Translations under genes and position numbers: made by a program
Shown: one piece after another, positions 32,060-43,643 of the stretch
How the letters are laid out: each line of letters opens with the position of its first letter
How positions within the stretch are numbered: position 1 is the stretch's first letter
Origin: Chlorops oryzae
Lineage: Eukaryota > Arthropoda > Insecta > Diptera > Chloropidae
Assembly: GCA_020466095.1 (NCBI GenBank)
Contig: CM035808.1
Coordinates: forward strand, 1,014,190-1,078,189
Length of the DNA: 64,000 nucleotides
Direction of reading: 5' to 3'
Notes under the pieces: model-generated
Database searches by the model: none
What the model was told of the DNA's origin: nothing
What the model saw: the letters and a program-made list of their open reading frames with translations, nothing else

Positions 32060-33017
32060 AATGGTTACAAAGTATGGAAAATTGAGTAAGGAAGGCTATA
32101 AAATTCGGATCCTTATATAATATATAACGAAGTGATATAAATTGAGAAGGGATACGTATGCACAATATTTTATTAAGTTATTATACGACAACCATTAATT
32201 TTTTAAATTTAAAATTTTTAAATGGTGGATATTTAAATGTTAAGCATGCTTGATTGAAATCACTTGTAATTTGCCAATCAAAATAGTTTAAACTTTAAAA
32301 TATATCTTCCGATAGTACTATCGATATTTCAGGCTTTCGACTATCGCGATTATTGATGGTCGCAACTATCGTTAGTTGTCCAGCTCTACTCAAAGGAGAT
32401 TATCGATTATTAGAGCGCTCTAATGGCTCGCACGAAGGTGCGCAAAAACATCAATTCCTTTTGGGACTAGACTCTGGACACAAGAGGATTGATTTCAATG
32501 ATTTGAACCCTTTTGGTTTTTGAAAGTCCTTTTTCTCTTCTCTATTGGTTATCAAAGCGGAAATTATTTATTTCTAAGAGGTTCTTTTTAAAAGACATTG
32601 TTGTCATTATTATATGTATGTATATTGTGAGGGGGGACAGACAAACGTTAGATAAATTTCTTTTAATTGTATTTTTCAAAAAGGTTCCTTCGCCATGATC
32701 CCTTCCGCCATTCAATTGTAAGTGCTTTCCGTCCGTCACATCCAAAAAAAAAAAACAATCCCCCAATTATTTTGCAGCATTAAACATTCACTCATAACAG
32801 TAAGCTAGGAAAGCCGAACATATTTGCTCTGCCATAAGGACTCAAAAATAAAACAGAAATAAACGAAAATAGTTTCGCCATAAATACACCCATATTGCGA
32901 CAAATCCTACGTGCTGTGATTCCGTAATCAATGTCATTAACATAAATTACATTCATTCGAGACGAGCCGAACAAAGGCAGTTGGAAGTCAAGCTCGGAAA
33001 ACGAGTAGTCCGGCATG
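32060..33017. other. gene-free stretch left of the LTR insertion
   Basis: Minus-strand frames of 74 codons end close to the insertion point. Joining the two flanks across the empty site gives no longer consistent frame, so I see no evidence that a gene was interrupted. Confidence 0.4.
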
Positions 33018-33021
33018 ATCC

Positions 33022-33467
33022 TGTTGTGATCATGTCACAAGTATCGTGAGGCCACTGTGCTGAGCGAAAGCAGAAAAAAGAAGACAATAAGCACCAACGG
33101 CCTAAAAACTTTAAATTGGGGCAGTTGAGTGCAAGACAAAAATGCATTCCAGCAAAATATGGAAGACCTAGAATGCGAGCCCAAAGTGAGCGAAAGAAAA
33201 GTTGCGCAAGAAGAAGACGTCAGCAGAAACTGAAGAGAAAAGACGGCAGCGGGGGAATGCGACTGCAGCAGAGTTCGCGTCAGCGAACCTAGTTTTAAGT
33301 AATTTTAAGAATATTTTTAAGTTAATTTTAATTTTGAATTGTAATAAATTTTCAGTTGTAATAAACCCATCGAATCAGAATAATTAAAACGGAACAATCG
33401 AAATCGTTTTGCGTATTCCTTCTTTGAAACATTTTTAAATTACAACTTTTAAGGTACAACCTTAACA
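33022..33467 (+). repeat. left LTR (446 bp)
   Basis: Starts TGTTGTGATC and ends CTTAACA, with the usual TG...CA borders. Contains AATAAA-like words (TGTAATAAA, twice) near 33341-33366 that could serve as polyadenylation signals. A 61-codon frame is present in both LTRs and is not a gene. Confidence 0.95.
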
Positions 33468-33469
33468 TT

Positions 33470-33481
33470 TGGCGCCCAACG
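33470..33481 (+). other. primer-binding site
   Basis: TGGCGCCCAACG two bases after the LTR end. It is complementary to a tRNA 3' end, and this type is used by gypsy-group elements (tRNA-Lys, from memory). Confidence 0.85.
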
Positions 33482-34303
33482 TAAAAAGTTTTTCGCGGAA
33501 GTGAAAAGAGAATTTTTGTAACAAAAAAAAATTCAGAAAATTAAAAAGACAAGATAAAAAATAATTAGAAAAATAGAAAGTGAAAGTGAAAAAAAAAAAG
33601 GATTCATATATAAAAAAAAATAACAAGCAGCAAAATCGCAAGCAATCTCCAAGCGTCCAAAAGTTACCTGGAGAAGAAACAAGGAGTATGGAGACCCTGA
33701 AGGAAGTGGTGAGTGGTCTCTGCCAATCATATTGTAAATAATTTCTTAAACCGAATAATAAATGATAAATAATAATGAATAAAAAAAAAAAAAAAAAAAT
33801 TAAGCGCTATGCGCTGAATTAATTGGCGTATCTCCGCCGTATAAAAATAGAGAAATTGGGCGCTTGCGCCGAACAGATTTGCGTGTCCTGCCGCTCAGCA
33901 ATAGCGGGACATAACCCAATAAAATCTCTAGGATATAACCTAAACAAAGATAAAATTAAAATATAAATCCTTCCAAGAGAAGGATATCCATGAAAAAAAA
34001 AAAAAAAAAAACATTTAAAAAATTCGAAATTTTCACATTTCTGTACAAATTATAAAATGTGTACATTATTAAATTTTGTTTTAATTCCTATAATCATATA
34101 TCGTGCAGCTGGCTAGTTGATAAGTTTTCTTCGTTCTTAGAACGTACGTTGAAGCTTACGCGAGTGATAAATATATTTGATAAATTTCCTACGTTCTTAG
34201 AACGTTCAATAAAATTGCGCGATTAAGATTAAAAAGAACGACCCTCTCAGTTGGATGCGAAACAAGGCTCAAAGCTTTTATAAAAGAGTTATCCTGAAAA
34301 TTT

Positions 34304-34552
34304 TTGAAGTACGACGTGCGAAAAAATAAAAGAGTTCAGTTGAAGCGGAACCTTGCAGGTTTTAAAAAATTGGTAAACAAAAACCGAAAAAGCCGAACTC
34401 AAAAATTCGCAATTCATACCGCAAAAACAATTAAGAAAACTCAAACAAAGTCAAATTTGCCCGAAGACGTTGTTAACGTGTTCGGCCGATTTTTCTTTGA
34501 TAAAGTTTTAATCCTTGCAGTAAAAATATTTTTTTTTTTGAGCGCTTTGTGA
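34304..34552 (+). other. basic open frame in the gag position of the LTR element
   Basis: 82 codons starting MKYDVRKNKR, rich in Lys/Arg, ending in a hydrophobic run. The position suits a gag remnant, but no capsid or zinc-knuckle motif is visible. It may be chance. Confidence 0.25.
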
Positions 34553-34914
34553 AGACAGTTCCAGTTGGATCGAACTCAGTTCTCTAAAAGTTTTTTTTTT
34601 AATTATTGATCGTTGTGCGGTTTGATTTATGACGCTAATCAGCTAAATTGGGACTGTGACAGTCTTAAACAGTAATTAGTTATTACCAAACTTGCAGAAA
34701 AGCTCGTCAAATTGAACTGCATTAGCGATTATAATTTTTAAGCAAAGTTTATATAGACAAGGTTCGCTTGCCAATATAACTGAGCAAAAAGATTGAAACA
34801 AAATTGAAATTTTATATCACGTGCGTGCGGTTAAAATTTTTGTGTTCAAAATATTGTTTTTGTAAAAACACATCTTTCTTGAAGAAAAAATAAAAAGCAT
34901 TCGTTCGAAAGAAA

Positions 34915-35055
34915 ATAGATATTTTCGATACAAGTGTCGAAATGAAGCTTTTTTTTGCACGAGTGGTAAATGTTGTAAAACGAGGCGCAGCCGAGTTTCA
35001 CAATACCAAGAGTGCGGAAAAAGCTGAGTTTCGACACGAGTGCCGAACAATATTT
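34915..35055. repeat. imperfect palindrome inside the LTR element
   Basis: CACGAGTGGTAAATGTTGTA ... CGAGGCGCAGCCGAG ... CACAATACCAAGAGTG reads as an inverted repeat centred near 34989. The outer parts (AAGTGTCGAAA and TTTCGACACGAGT) also pair. It looks like a nested small foldback element. Downstream, GAAATGCGTGC(A/G)TTTTGAAA recurs twice (about 35211 and 35264). Confidence 0.6.
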
Positions 35056-36924
35056 TATGCAATAAGATTTCAATCTAGATTTTAACCTAAATTTAAGAAA
35101 ACCTTTTTTTTGTGAAGAAAATTTTTATTTTTATTTGACAGATTCATAGTTTGAAATTCTTTATTATGCAACTTCGTAGTATGATCTGCTTATTTTTGCC
35201 TTGTATTTTTGAAATGCGTGCATTTTGAAATTTATTATTGCACACCTTGCTTTGTATTTTTTGAAATGCGTGCGTTTTGAAATTTATTATTGCACGCTTT
35301 GAAATTCATTGCAAACCCTGGTGGTATGCCATGCTTTTTGTTTGTTTTAAAATTTTTTTTTGTACTTCCTCAGGTCTAGTGTCATAATATGCTTTATTAT
35401 GATGTCGAATTGCATAAGTTATAATTTTTTTTCTTATATATTATATGTATTTTGAACTCGTTCTTAAAACATGGACCAATTTTTGGACCTTTCACTGGGC
35501 AAAGCATTTGCACTAACACAGTGAAAGTTTTTCATTTCTTCGCTGCCATACTCGTGGAGAAATACCATTAGTAAAGGGGGCGTGAAATGAAAGACGCAAA
35601 GCAAAGTATGAATGCATGCTTGGTACGCCGTGTGAAAGCCGACCAAAACCACAAATTAAGTTTATATGAAGCTCTTAATTTTTTTTTCTCACGTAAAATG
35701 GATCTTGGATAAAAGCGATAGAGAAATTTTGTTGTTTTCATTCCATTTTATGTCGTATCGTTTTTTTTTTTTCTTGTCGAGTGAATGAATATACAAAGAT
35801 ATAAAATGTGTGGATTTTCGTTTAAAAAGAAAATAAAAAACGTAAGAATAATGACAACCCAAGGTACTCGTTATAGATTATTAATTTAATTATGAAAAAA
35901 AAAATTGTTTTTGTTTAACCTGAATCGGTTCGAGCAAGCTGTTTGATTATAATGAATATGGAAGAGATAAATTTTTATTAAAACTTAGGAAATATTTCCC
36001 AGGAAAATCGTACATTCAGGAAGCCGTTTATGTTCGATATAATTGCGATGGGTCCATTGGTATCATATAATCGAAAATATTGATTTTTGATGTTGGCTGT
36101 TTACCGGGAGCATTTTGGAAAAATAGTGCCAGTTTAAAGGGTTTTTGTTTAACTCTGAAAAAAAGGGATTAAGTAAAGAAAATTGTTGAAGCAAGTAAGA
36201 AAAGGGTCATGGTTTGAAGAAAATAAGAAATGTGTTTTAGTTTGCAAGGAATAATGTAATCTGTTAGGGTTGAAGGAAGAAAGAAAGGTGTTTTCATATG
36301 AAGGGAGTAAGAAAATTAATGGTAGTGAGGAGGATTGATATGGCGGGACAAATCGAAACGTATCTAGCTAATAATGCCGCACCTAACCTAGAAATGGGGG
36401 GAAAGGAGGATTATTCGTCTTATCTCCATATTCATACTACTCATATTCTCGACTTCCTTGACGATTTCTCATTTTTTTTCTTTGACACCACAAGATTTTC
36501 ATCTTTTAACACAAATATCCACTGCCTTTGATATTGCTACAAATACATGAAAACTTCGTTCTTAGAACACGAATAAATAAGTTTAATAATTTGAAACAAC
36601 GAATATAGACGTACTTTTCGCCATCGGATTTCTCCAAGTATTGGCGAACGACAGAGATAGGGAGAAGATAGCGTTTAGCATCGGCAAAAGACAGTAAGAA
36701 TTCAAACGTATGCGGTCTAAGCGAACATGCCAGTACCAAGCAACGTAAAGTAATACAAGGAGATTGTAGGTCTTATTCACTGTTATCGTAAATTCATTCA
36801 TGCTGCTCATGAGTTTAAATTGTTAGGAAAAGGTGCGCACTATAAGTAGACTGTGAAGTTCCACACCCCTCTGGATTGCCCGAGAGAGGCCGTACAAATC
36901 CATCGGTGTTGCGCTATGTCGACT

Positions 36925-37200
36925 TTCGCAACCAATTTTTTTTAACGACAGACGCCAGTGGTGGCGCTGTAGGAAACGTCTTGCCCCAGTAAGGAGGGGA
37001 AGATGGGTTTTATTATATTGTATTTTATCAATGAAGGATTAGCGAGACCGAGTTCCGCTAGTCCACAAAAGAAAGAGAATTCCTAGCTATTGCATGGGCA
37101 ACTAGGGTATTCAGATTATATTTGTTGGGCAGGAAATTTATCGAAATTACGTACAAAACTGGCAAGGACAATGCCAATGCAGATGCATTGAGTAAGATTC
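36925..37200 (+). pseudogene. deleted Ty3/gypsy reverse transcriptase/RNase H remnant
   Basis: Frames across this segment show a TDAS-like start of RNase H with a GAVGNVLPQ-type stretch, a KE-rich LAIAWATR helix, LLGRKF and finally TYKTGKDNANADALSKI. In intact elements about 45 residues separate the GRKF and the KPGK..NVVADALS motifs. Here they are joined directly, so the middle has been deleted. Upstream stops and a frame change add to the damage. No upstream reverse transcriptase YVDD-type motif was found. Confidence 0.75.
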
Positions 37201-37242
37201 GGCAGGGTCAAGGCGACGCAAATACAAACATAGTAACCGGGG

Positions 37243-37558
37243 CCAAGACCCAAGCCAAAAATTCAAATGAGGGTGAACCCGGAGGCAAGAATACCTCCGA
37301 AAAACCCCCAAGTCGACCTGAGAAGGTCCAAGTCCTGAACGACCAGGACCAGATCAGGGAAACCCTTTACCAGTTCCACGACTCGCAGACGCATCTGTCT
37401 CCAAGACCCAAGCCAAAAATTCAAATGAGGGTGAACCCGGAGGCAAGAATACCTCCGAAAAACCCCCAAGTCGACCTGAGAAGGTCCAAGTCCTGAACGA
37501 CCAGGACCAGATCAGGGAAATCCTTTACCAGTTCCACGACTCGCAGACGCATCTGTCT
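37243..37558 (+). repeat. 158-bp exact tandem duplication
   Basis: Units 37243-37400 and 37401-37558 begin CCAAGACCCAAGCC and end GCATCTGTCT. The only difference noted is GAAACCC against GAAATCC. Because 158 is not a multiple of three, the second unit is read in another frame. The unit includes a LYQFHDSQT-like peptide resembling the region before the integrase zinc-binding domain. Confidence 0.95.
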
Positions 37559-37907
37559 CCAAGAAGCAACCACCAATTGTGTAAAAACAAAAAATCTTAA
37601 TTATATCTCATTCTGTTTAACAAATATGCCAGACTGCACGGTTAGGCCAATACATGGGTTAGCACAACCCATTCTTTATATAAATAAGAAGTAGCTGTAA
37701 AAGGTAAATGTAGCAACTTAGATAAAAGAATCGATTCGAAAGAAATGGATAAACCAACCACTAATAGCCGGCCAAGTGCCGAGGAAAATTTATAAATGGG
37801 ACAAGAAAAGCCATTCATAAGCGAGTTAAAGATTAAAATTTTATTTATTTGTCGCGTGAGTTTACTGACTCACTACCTTTGTCGAAATATAAGGAGCCAA
37901 AACAAAA

Positions 37908-38186
37908 GTGGGCAAAACAAACAAATTTTTTTATGATTTTATTATTAACATTTATTTTCTGTTCATTTTATTGCCAACTTCAGCAATTGCATTAAGCATG
38001 ACCTACGACAACATCGGAGCGAACGAAAGCAGTGAACAATTCAAGTTCATGGTCAACCAATGTTCTGATGATCAAACAAAAAATCTATTGTTTTGTTTTG
38101 ATTTGATTGCAAAGAGAGGACGGTTCAGGTTTAAATTAATTAACAAAAAAAAAAAAAAGAAAAGTATGCAAAACCAGCCGCAATGA
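37908..38186 (+). pseudogene. possible envelope-gene remnant (signal-peptide-like start)
   Basis: An open frame of 92 codons with an N-terminal hydrophobic stretch (INIYFLFILLPTSAIAL) that looks like a signal peptide, followed by polar sequence and a lysine run from an A-tract. It lies between the integrase-like remnant and the right LTR, where insect errantiviruses keep env. No furin site or fusion peptide is visible. The identification rests on position and signal sequence only. Confidence 0.35.
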
Positions 38187-38805
38187 ATATCCATTCATTG
38201 TTGATGGTGAATTAATTGCCAAGAAGTGTCTTATTTAGACAACGTATTAACAAACATTTTCATTCAGAAAATGTTCAAGTTAATACAACTGTATCAAAAG
38301 CGGTTAAGCTTCTGATCAGAAAGAGAAGAGCGAACGGCATATAGTCTCAAATAAGCCTTTCACTACTTATTACAATAATTTATTCGTTGCAAAATTCGAG
38401 TCAAATGACAACGCTGAAGACGGTCAACGAGAAACAGAACGACCCAATAGGGAGAAAGAATACACGTAGAATCGGTGACCAATTGAATAAAAATGGGGAA
38501 TTTGACGAAGTAAAGTTTTGTTTATTTTATTGTTATATTCAACTTAACGTAACGTAACACCAAAAAAAAAAAATATATATTATAATAAAATTTTGTCGAA
38601 TTTAAATATTATTCCATTTAACGTCTTGTTCAAATTTTACTTCTAAGTTCAATTTATTATTTTTAAGTTCAAAGGACAGCCGTTTAGGCTAGCGTTAAGG
38701 AAATTATGTATTGAAATAGTTAGAAACTTGGACGTCTAACGAGACAGAGAGGGAGAAAATGGGTAATTTAAGGACCAATTATACACATATATATTCAAAA
38801 AAAAA

Positions 38806-38823
38806 AATTATATATATTATATA

Positions 38824-38857
<34 letters not shown>

Positions 38858-39000
38858 TTTAAAAAAGTTTAAAAAAGATCTTATACCCAACAAAGAATGA
38901 AAAAAAAAAAAATTATAAAAACCAGAAAAAATACATAAAAACAAAAAATAAAATAAATAAATAAAAAAAATATATATATATGAGAAACTATTAAAATCTA
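38806..39000 (+). repeat. AT-rich low complexity with A28 run
   Basis: TA repeats, then 28 A (38827-38854), then more A-rich sequence inside the LTR element. Confidence 0.85.
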
Positions 39001-39113
39001 TATATAGAAAACCTTAATTTTAAGTTGAAGTGATGACGGCAGCGAGGGATCCAGCAGGCGGCATCAGCTCTTTCATCCAGATACCGGGAGTGTTCAGTGG
39101 GCCAACCATAAGC

Positions 39114-39126
39114 AAAAAGGGAAGAA
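39114..39126 (+). other. polypurine tract
   Basis: AAAAAGGGAAGAA directly precedes the right LTR (TGTTGTG at 39127), the expected plus-strand primer site. Confidence 0.85.
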
Positions 39127-39574
39127 TGTTGTGATCATGTCACAAGTATCGTGAGGCCACTGTGCTGAGCGAAAGCAGAAAAAAGAAGACAATAAGCACC
39201 AACGGCCTAAAAACTTTAAATTGGGGCAGTTGAGTGCAAGACAAAAATGCATTCCAGCAAAATATGGAAGACCTAGAATGCGAGCCCAAAGTGAGCGAAA
39301 GAAAAGTTGCGCAAGAAGAAGACGTCAGCAGAAACTGAAGAGAAAAGACGGCAGCGGGGGAATGCGACTGCAGCAGAGTTCGCGTCAGCGAACCTAGTTT
39401 TAAGTAATTTTAAGAATATTTTTAAGTTAATTTTAATTTTGAATTGTAATAAATTTTCAGTTGTAATAAACCCATCGAATCAGAATAATTAAAAAACGGA
39501 ACAATCGAAATCGTTTTGCGTATTCCTTCTTTGAAACATTTTTAAATTACAACTTTTAAGGTACAACCTTAACA
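39127..39574 (+). repeat. right LTR (448 bp)
   Basis: Identical to the left LTR by eye except for two extra A in AATTAAAAAACGG. It is followed by the target duplication ATCC. Confidence 0.95.
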
Positions 39575-39579
39575 ATCCT

Positions 39580-40460
39580 TGCTTATATAAATTCAATGTG
39601 TAATGTGATACTGCCGCCATCGCCACCAGCAGATGAGGCACAATGACAACAAATGCCGCTTCCATCCGGTGCTTCACCGGTGCTTCGAGATTGTGTCCAA
39701 TGATAGACTGGATGTGGCGATATAGACAGAAGAGTGCTTGACGTGTCCTTAGGTCACTCTTAAAATTACGATAGGTTGAATTGAAATTTACCGTCACTCT
39801 CAATGTCCCATTGAACTCGGAAGCCAAAGGAGACAATACACAAAATTAGGACAACATCCGTTAATCATTTTTTGGACTCTCGAGAGGAGGAGGTGCGATT
39901 CGAAGCATAGAAAATGGGGGAGGGAAGAATTTGTTAGATTTAACAACTTTCAAATAATTAGAGAAGATGTAGGATTTTAATCCGGTTATAATGGAATCTG
40001 AAATCGTATTTAAGTATTAAGAAAAAATGTGCTTTTTTATCAATACTCCTCATATAAACATCCCACTTGAGTGTCTTAATTTTCATTGCTATCAATTCAA
40101 CAGTGAAAAATAAAGTTCATCGTGAATGTTAAATGCGGATGTGACAAGAAATCTCCAAGGACGAGCACTTTCAACGAACGCCTCGACTCTAAACGCTGCT
40201 TTATTGAAATGGAAGAAATCCTTCCCAACTAATTAATTTAAAACGAAGTGAGGTGAAGACTGTGTGGCATGAGATAATTTTGAACATCTTCAGTAGAAAA
40301 TTCTTTTGAAAATGTTAGTGGAAGGACGGACTTTCTCAGGACGTAAAATATGAAACGAAAATTTTAATTCGAATTCTAAATTCAACGCTCCTCCAACATC
40401 CGAAAGGATAAAGAAAAAAGACTACAAATGAATTTCATGATCATTATTGATGGCTAAAAA
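39580..40460. other. gene-free stretch right of the LTR insertion
   Basis: A minus-strand frame of 115 codons (39489-39836) runs from unique sequence into the LTR and is therefore fortuitous. Nothing else is supportable. Confidence 0.45.
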
Positions 40461-40473
40461 ATCATTCTATGTA

Positions 40474-41246
40474 TTTATTATTAAGGATGGGGAATGTTGC
40501 GCACCGCGACCGTAAAGGATCTATTGTGCTTACCCCAATGGTTCTTTAATTCACGATCCTTAGGCTTTTTTATGAAGTTAAGCACTGTGGACGGTTTAAA
40601 GACGTTCCAGAATTTGTAGGGGGCGATTATGGCATCCCCAAAGTGGAACAACCTGCGGCTGCTCAGTGATGGGCAGCTGCAGAGAATGTGTTCTGGCGTT
40701 TCTTCGTCCATTTCACAGAATCGGCATGTAGATTCAATTGAAAGGCCTATCTTTTTCATTTCTGATGATGATATCTCAATTTGCAGTGCCCTGTGAGGTA
40801 TTCGGTGAGAGTTTTTAAATCCTCTCTACCGAGTCAAAGTAGTCTCTTTGAGACTTTTTCGTTGGGAGTGATGAATCGTTTGGCTTGCCTTTGTCCTTTT
40901 GAATTCATCCAGGATGCTTTAAAGCATCTTTGTTCCCAATTCCGAAGTAGTTTTGTACAATGTGGTCTTTGTAAAGTACAGAAGGGTTCGGGCCCTATGA
41001 AGCACCTTTGAGCTCCTCGTTTAGCGAGGCAGTCAGCTCTTTCGTTGCCGTCCTGGAACCTACCACAACGTTACTTGTTGTTGTGGTTGCCGAGCTCATT
41101 CAGGAGTTTAAGGCAGTTGTCTACTAGTGCAGATTTGACGTTTGCAGATCTGAGAGCTAGTAGAGCAGCTTGATTGTCAGACAGTATATGGATTACGGTC
41201 CTTTTTGTCTTCCTTTCTAGACATTCCCCGACACAGATCTCTATCG
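40474..41246 (-). mobile_element. 5'-truncated non-LTR retrotransposon (RNase H plus CCHC end), I-like tail
   Basis: On the minus strand it encodes, in damaged frames, an RNase H part (ILSDNQAALLALRSANVKSA, then DGNERADCLAKRG), a YLTGHCKLRYHH motif, and after a one-base shift KIGLSIESTCRFCE...ETPEHILCSC. That is the usual 3' end of the second frame in I/LOA/R1-type elements. The 3' tail is (TAA)n-like. A perfect 13-bp duplication ATCATTCTATGTA flanks it (40461-40473 and 41247-41259). It is dead: stops and frameshifts are present. Confidence 0.92.
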
Positions 41247-41259
41247 ATCATTCTATGTA

Positions 41260-43635
41260 ATTTTAATTTAAAAAATAAAAGCCCTAAATTTGTATCAGCT
41301 TAAACATCAGAAATGAAAGGATGGATGAATGGAAATCCTTGCTTAAAAGCATAAAAGGGGCGAGTTCAATTTCCACAGTCCCATTTAAAAAAAATTACTT
41401 CATTCAATTGAATTTTTATTAAAAATTGTTCGTTTGCCAACGTATTAAAATCCTCGAGTTGACTGAATTGGATTGGAAAAAAATACAACAATACTTGTAT
41501 TACTCTTCATTAGTCCAGCACTCTTGCTTTTCCGTTTTGTTCGCGTGCATTCGGTGAAAATGAAAAATTCGCCGAGGACACATATCGACAGGACATATCA
41601 AATTTTAGATGAATCTATACTGAAAATCATTAAGGCTCGAACCAAGCGGAATTGATTTTATTGAACGAATCGAGGAAATTAAACTGACAATGGAAATGGA
41701 AAATTCAAATTTTGAAAAGAAAAAGAGAGGTAGGAGGAAAAAAAATTCATTAGTTTCAGTTATGGCTGCATGAATGTCACTTATTTCTCGGTTGTTCATC
41801 ATTTATGTATGTATGTATGTATATCAATTCATATATCAATTCTCTTTTTCATAATTGCAACAGAATAATGAAAAACTTTCGTTCGCTCGTGTATATAAAA
41901 TCGAATAAAAAGACTTCCGGGAAATCGAGAGCTATGAAATCATTTTTTTTTTTTTTTTTTTTTTTTTTTTCATTCCCAATTTACACGAGGTAAACAGGAT
42001 TATTCTTGGGATCCGTACTCTGCAAACAATTATTGTGTTTATTCCGTAAACTTTTCTGAAATATAATACGAAAAGAAAAAACACAGCAAAAAAAGCCGAA
42101 AAAGAATGAGAAGAAAGAAAACGAAAAGCGGAAAACGACATAAATAAGACGGTTAATGTGGCATCTATGCAAATGGCGCCTTAGCTCTTAAAATTAATGG
42201 TCTTGGTTAGACTGAGGAGAACCGCTGTAGCTGCTGGGCCACGAGCCTTCAACATTTAAAGAACTGCGGCGTCTCCTTCAATAAATTAGCCTTACAAGCA
42301 GTTAAAGTGTGTTTTTTTTTTATCGTTTATATTGTATTTAATTGCGGCAGGTACAACATAAAAAATAAACTCATTGCTGGCATTGGTATTGGTTTACCAG
42401 CGTCCGTACCACCGTCAAAAGCAAACTTCCTTTCAACTTCACAATTGCTTTCACTTTCGCCAAAGTTTTTCCCTCAATTTATGGCAATATTTATCCGGGC
42501 CGAAGAGCTTCCAAGAGGTCATGAAAATTATCCATCTGTCATCTAGAAGAAGTCTTTGCGAGCGCTTTTCAGCAGCATGTGGAAATAATATTGTTGCCAT
42601 AAATTGATAATGCGACTGTAAAAGTGCATCAACTATTTAATTCCATCAATAGTATTTTATCATTTAATTTTTCACAATTTATTCAATTATCAATTTATTG
42701 AAAATTGATTTTCCGTTTCACTTCGTAAACATTTCTTCAAACAATGGGAATTTTTTTCTTTGCAGCACATATGAGAAACAGTGTCATTGTTTTGACGAGG
42801 GGCAAACAAAACAAATAAATGAATCCTTGCCACAGGCAATGCAGAGATTTTCAATCGAAAGGAATTACTTTCCTTGATTCTTTTCCTTTCTACACCGTCT
42901 ATTGCGGTATTTCCATGGACATGTCCTTTGATTAAATGCAGGCTGCAAAGCGCCTTAAGACACACGCAGCATTTATTTATTGGCAACTCGAATTTGTGGT
43001 CCAAATCCATTCAGTCGCAAATAATTATTTGAATACTGTCGGGCGGTCCGGTCGGGGCGGCATTAAACGGAAAGTACATACATACATACGTAAGTGAAAA
43101 TTCCCCATCATTGACGATGCCGATGACAGCATAAATATTTAGTGCCGCAATTTACAAGCAATTACATTGAAATGCGCTGCAATAAGCGAATTGTCGCATT
43201 ACTCTTCAATAACGGGAATTATGAAAACGTGGCAGCACCGTTGCCAGAATGCGTGTGGCTTTTGTAATGTTCTCTTCAACTCGAATTTATACGTACGCCC
43301 CTTGGCTGGCAGTTGAATATCCCCATGAATATTCTTTTTATTTAATTCGATTTCATTTTTGCCATCCGATGGAAGAGAATTCCGACTTCAGCTCATTGAA
43401 TGCTCAATTGAATTTATTAATTTCGAATCGCTTTCAACGCAATTCGCTTTAAAGAACATCTCTGCTTTATTGAAGGACAATTAAACTAAGAATTTTGGAA
43501 GTAGTTCCGGTGCTAAGTAAGTTGTCATTTTCGAATTGAATTCCAGAGATATTACAAGGCAAACAGGAGAGGGTAAACATATTTTCAAGGACAAATACTT
43601 ATCGAGATAATCGAAGGTAGACAAGGCAGGCAAGA
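41260..43635. other. gene-free stretch
   Basis: Contains a T28 run at 41943-41970 and short CATA/TATG repeats (41805-41822, 43074-43088). No exon is supportable. Confidence 0.5.
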
Positions 43636-43643
43636 AGCCAACT

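Larger units (their letters stand above)
33022..39574 (+). mobile_element. Ty3/gypsy-type LTR retrotransposon, complete insertion, coding-defective
   Basis: A 6.55-kb insertion bounded by two LTRs and a 4-bp target duplication ATCC (33018-33021 and 39575-39578). It has a primer-binding site TGGCGCCCAACG just after the left LTR, a polypurine tract before the right LTR, and a Ty3/gypsy RNase H remnant at about 36925-37200. The LTRs differ only by a two-A indel, so insertion is recent. No intact gag, protease, polymerase or integrase frame exists. The interior is interrupted by low-complexity runs, a palindrome and a tandem duplication. It is therefore a non-autonomous or internally deleted derivative. 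Confidence 0.93.

Noticed and set aside
31281..32326. CRISPR-like array
   Set aside because: The repeats are short, contiguous and degenerate with no unique spacers, in a eukaryotic genome. It is a minisatellite.
33202..33387. 61-codon frame present identically at 33202 and 39307
   Set aside because: Lies within both LTRs. Its repetition reflects LTR duplication, and no known LTR-encoded protein fits.
39489..39836. 115-codon minus-strand frame at the right edge of the LTR element
   Set aside because: It crosses from the LTR into flanking DNA, and the part outside the LTR has no start, splice or domain support. Joining flanks across the empty site also fails to extend a consistent frame.
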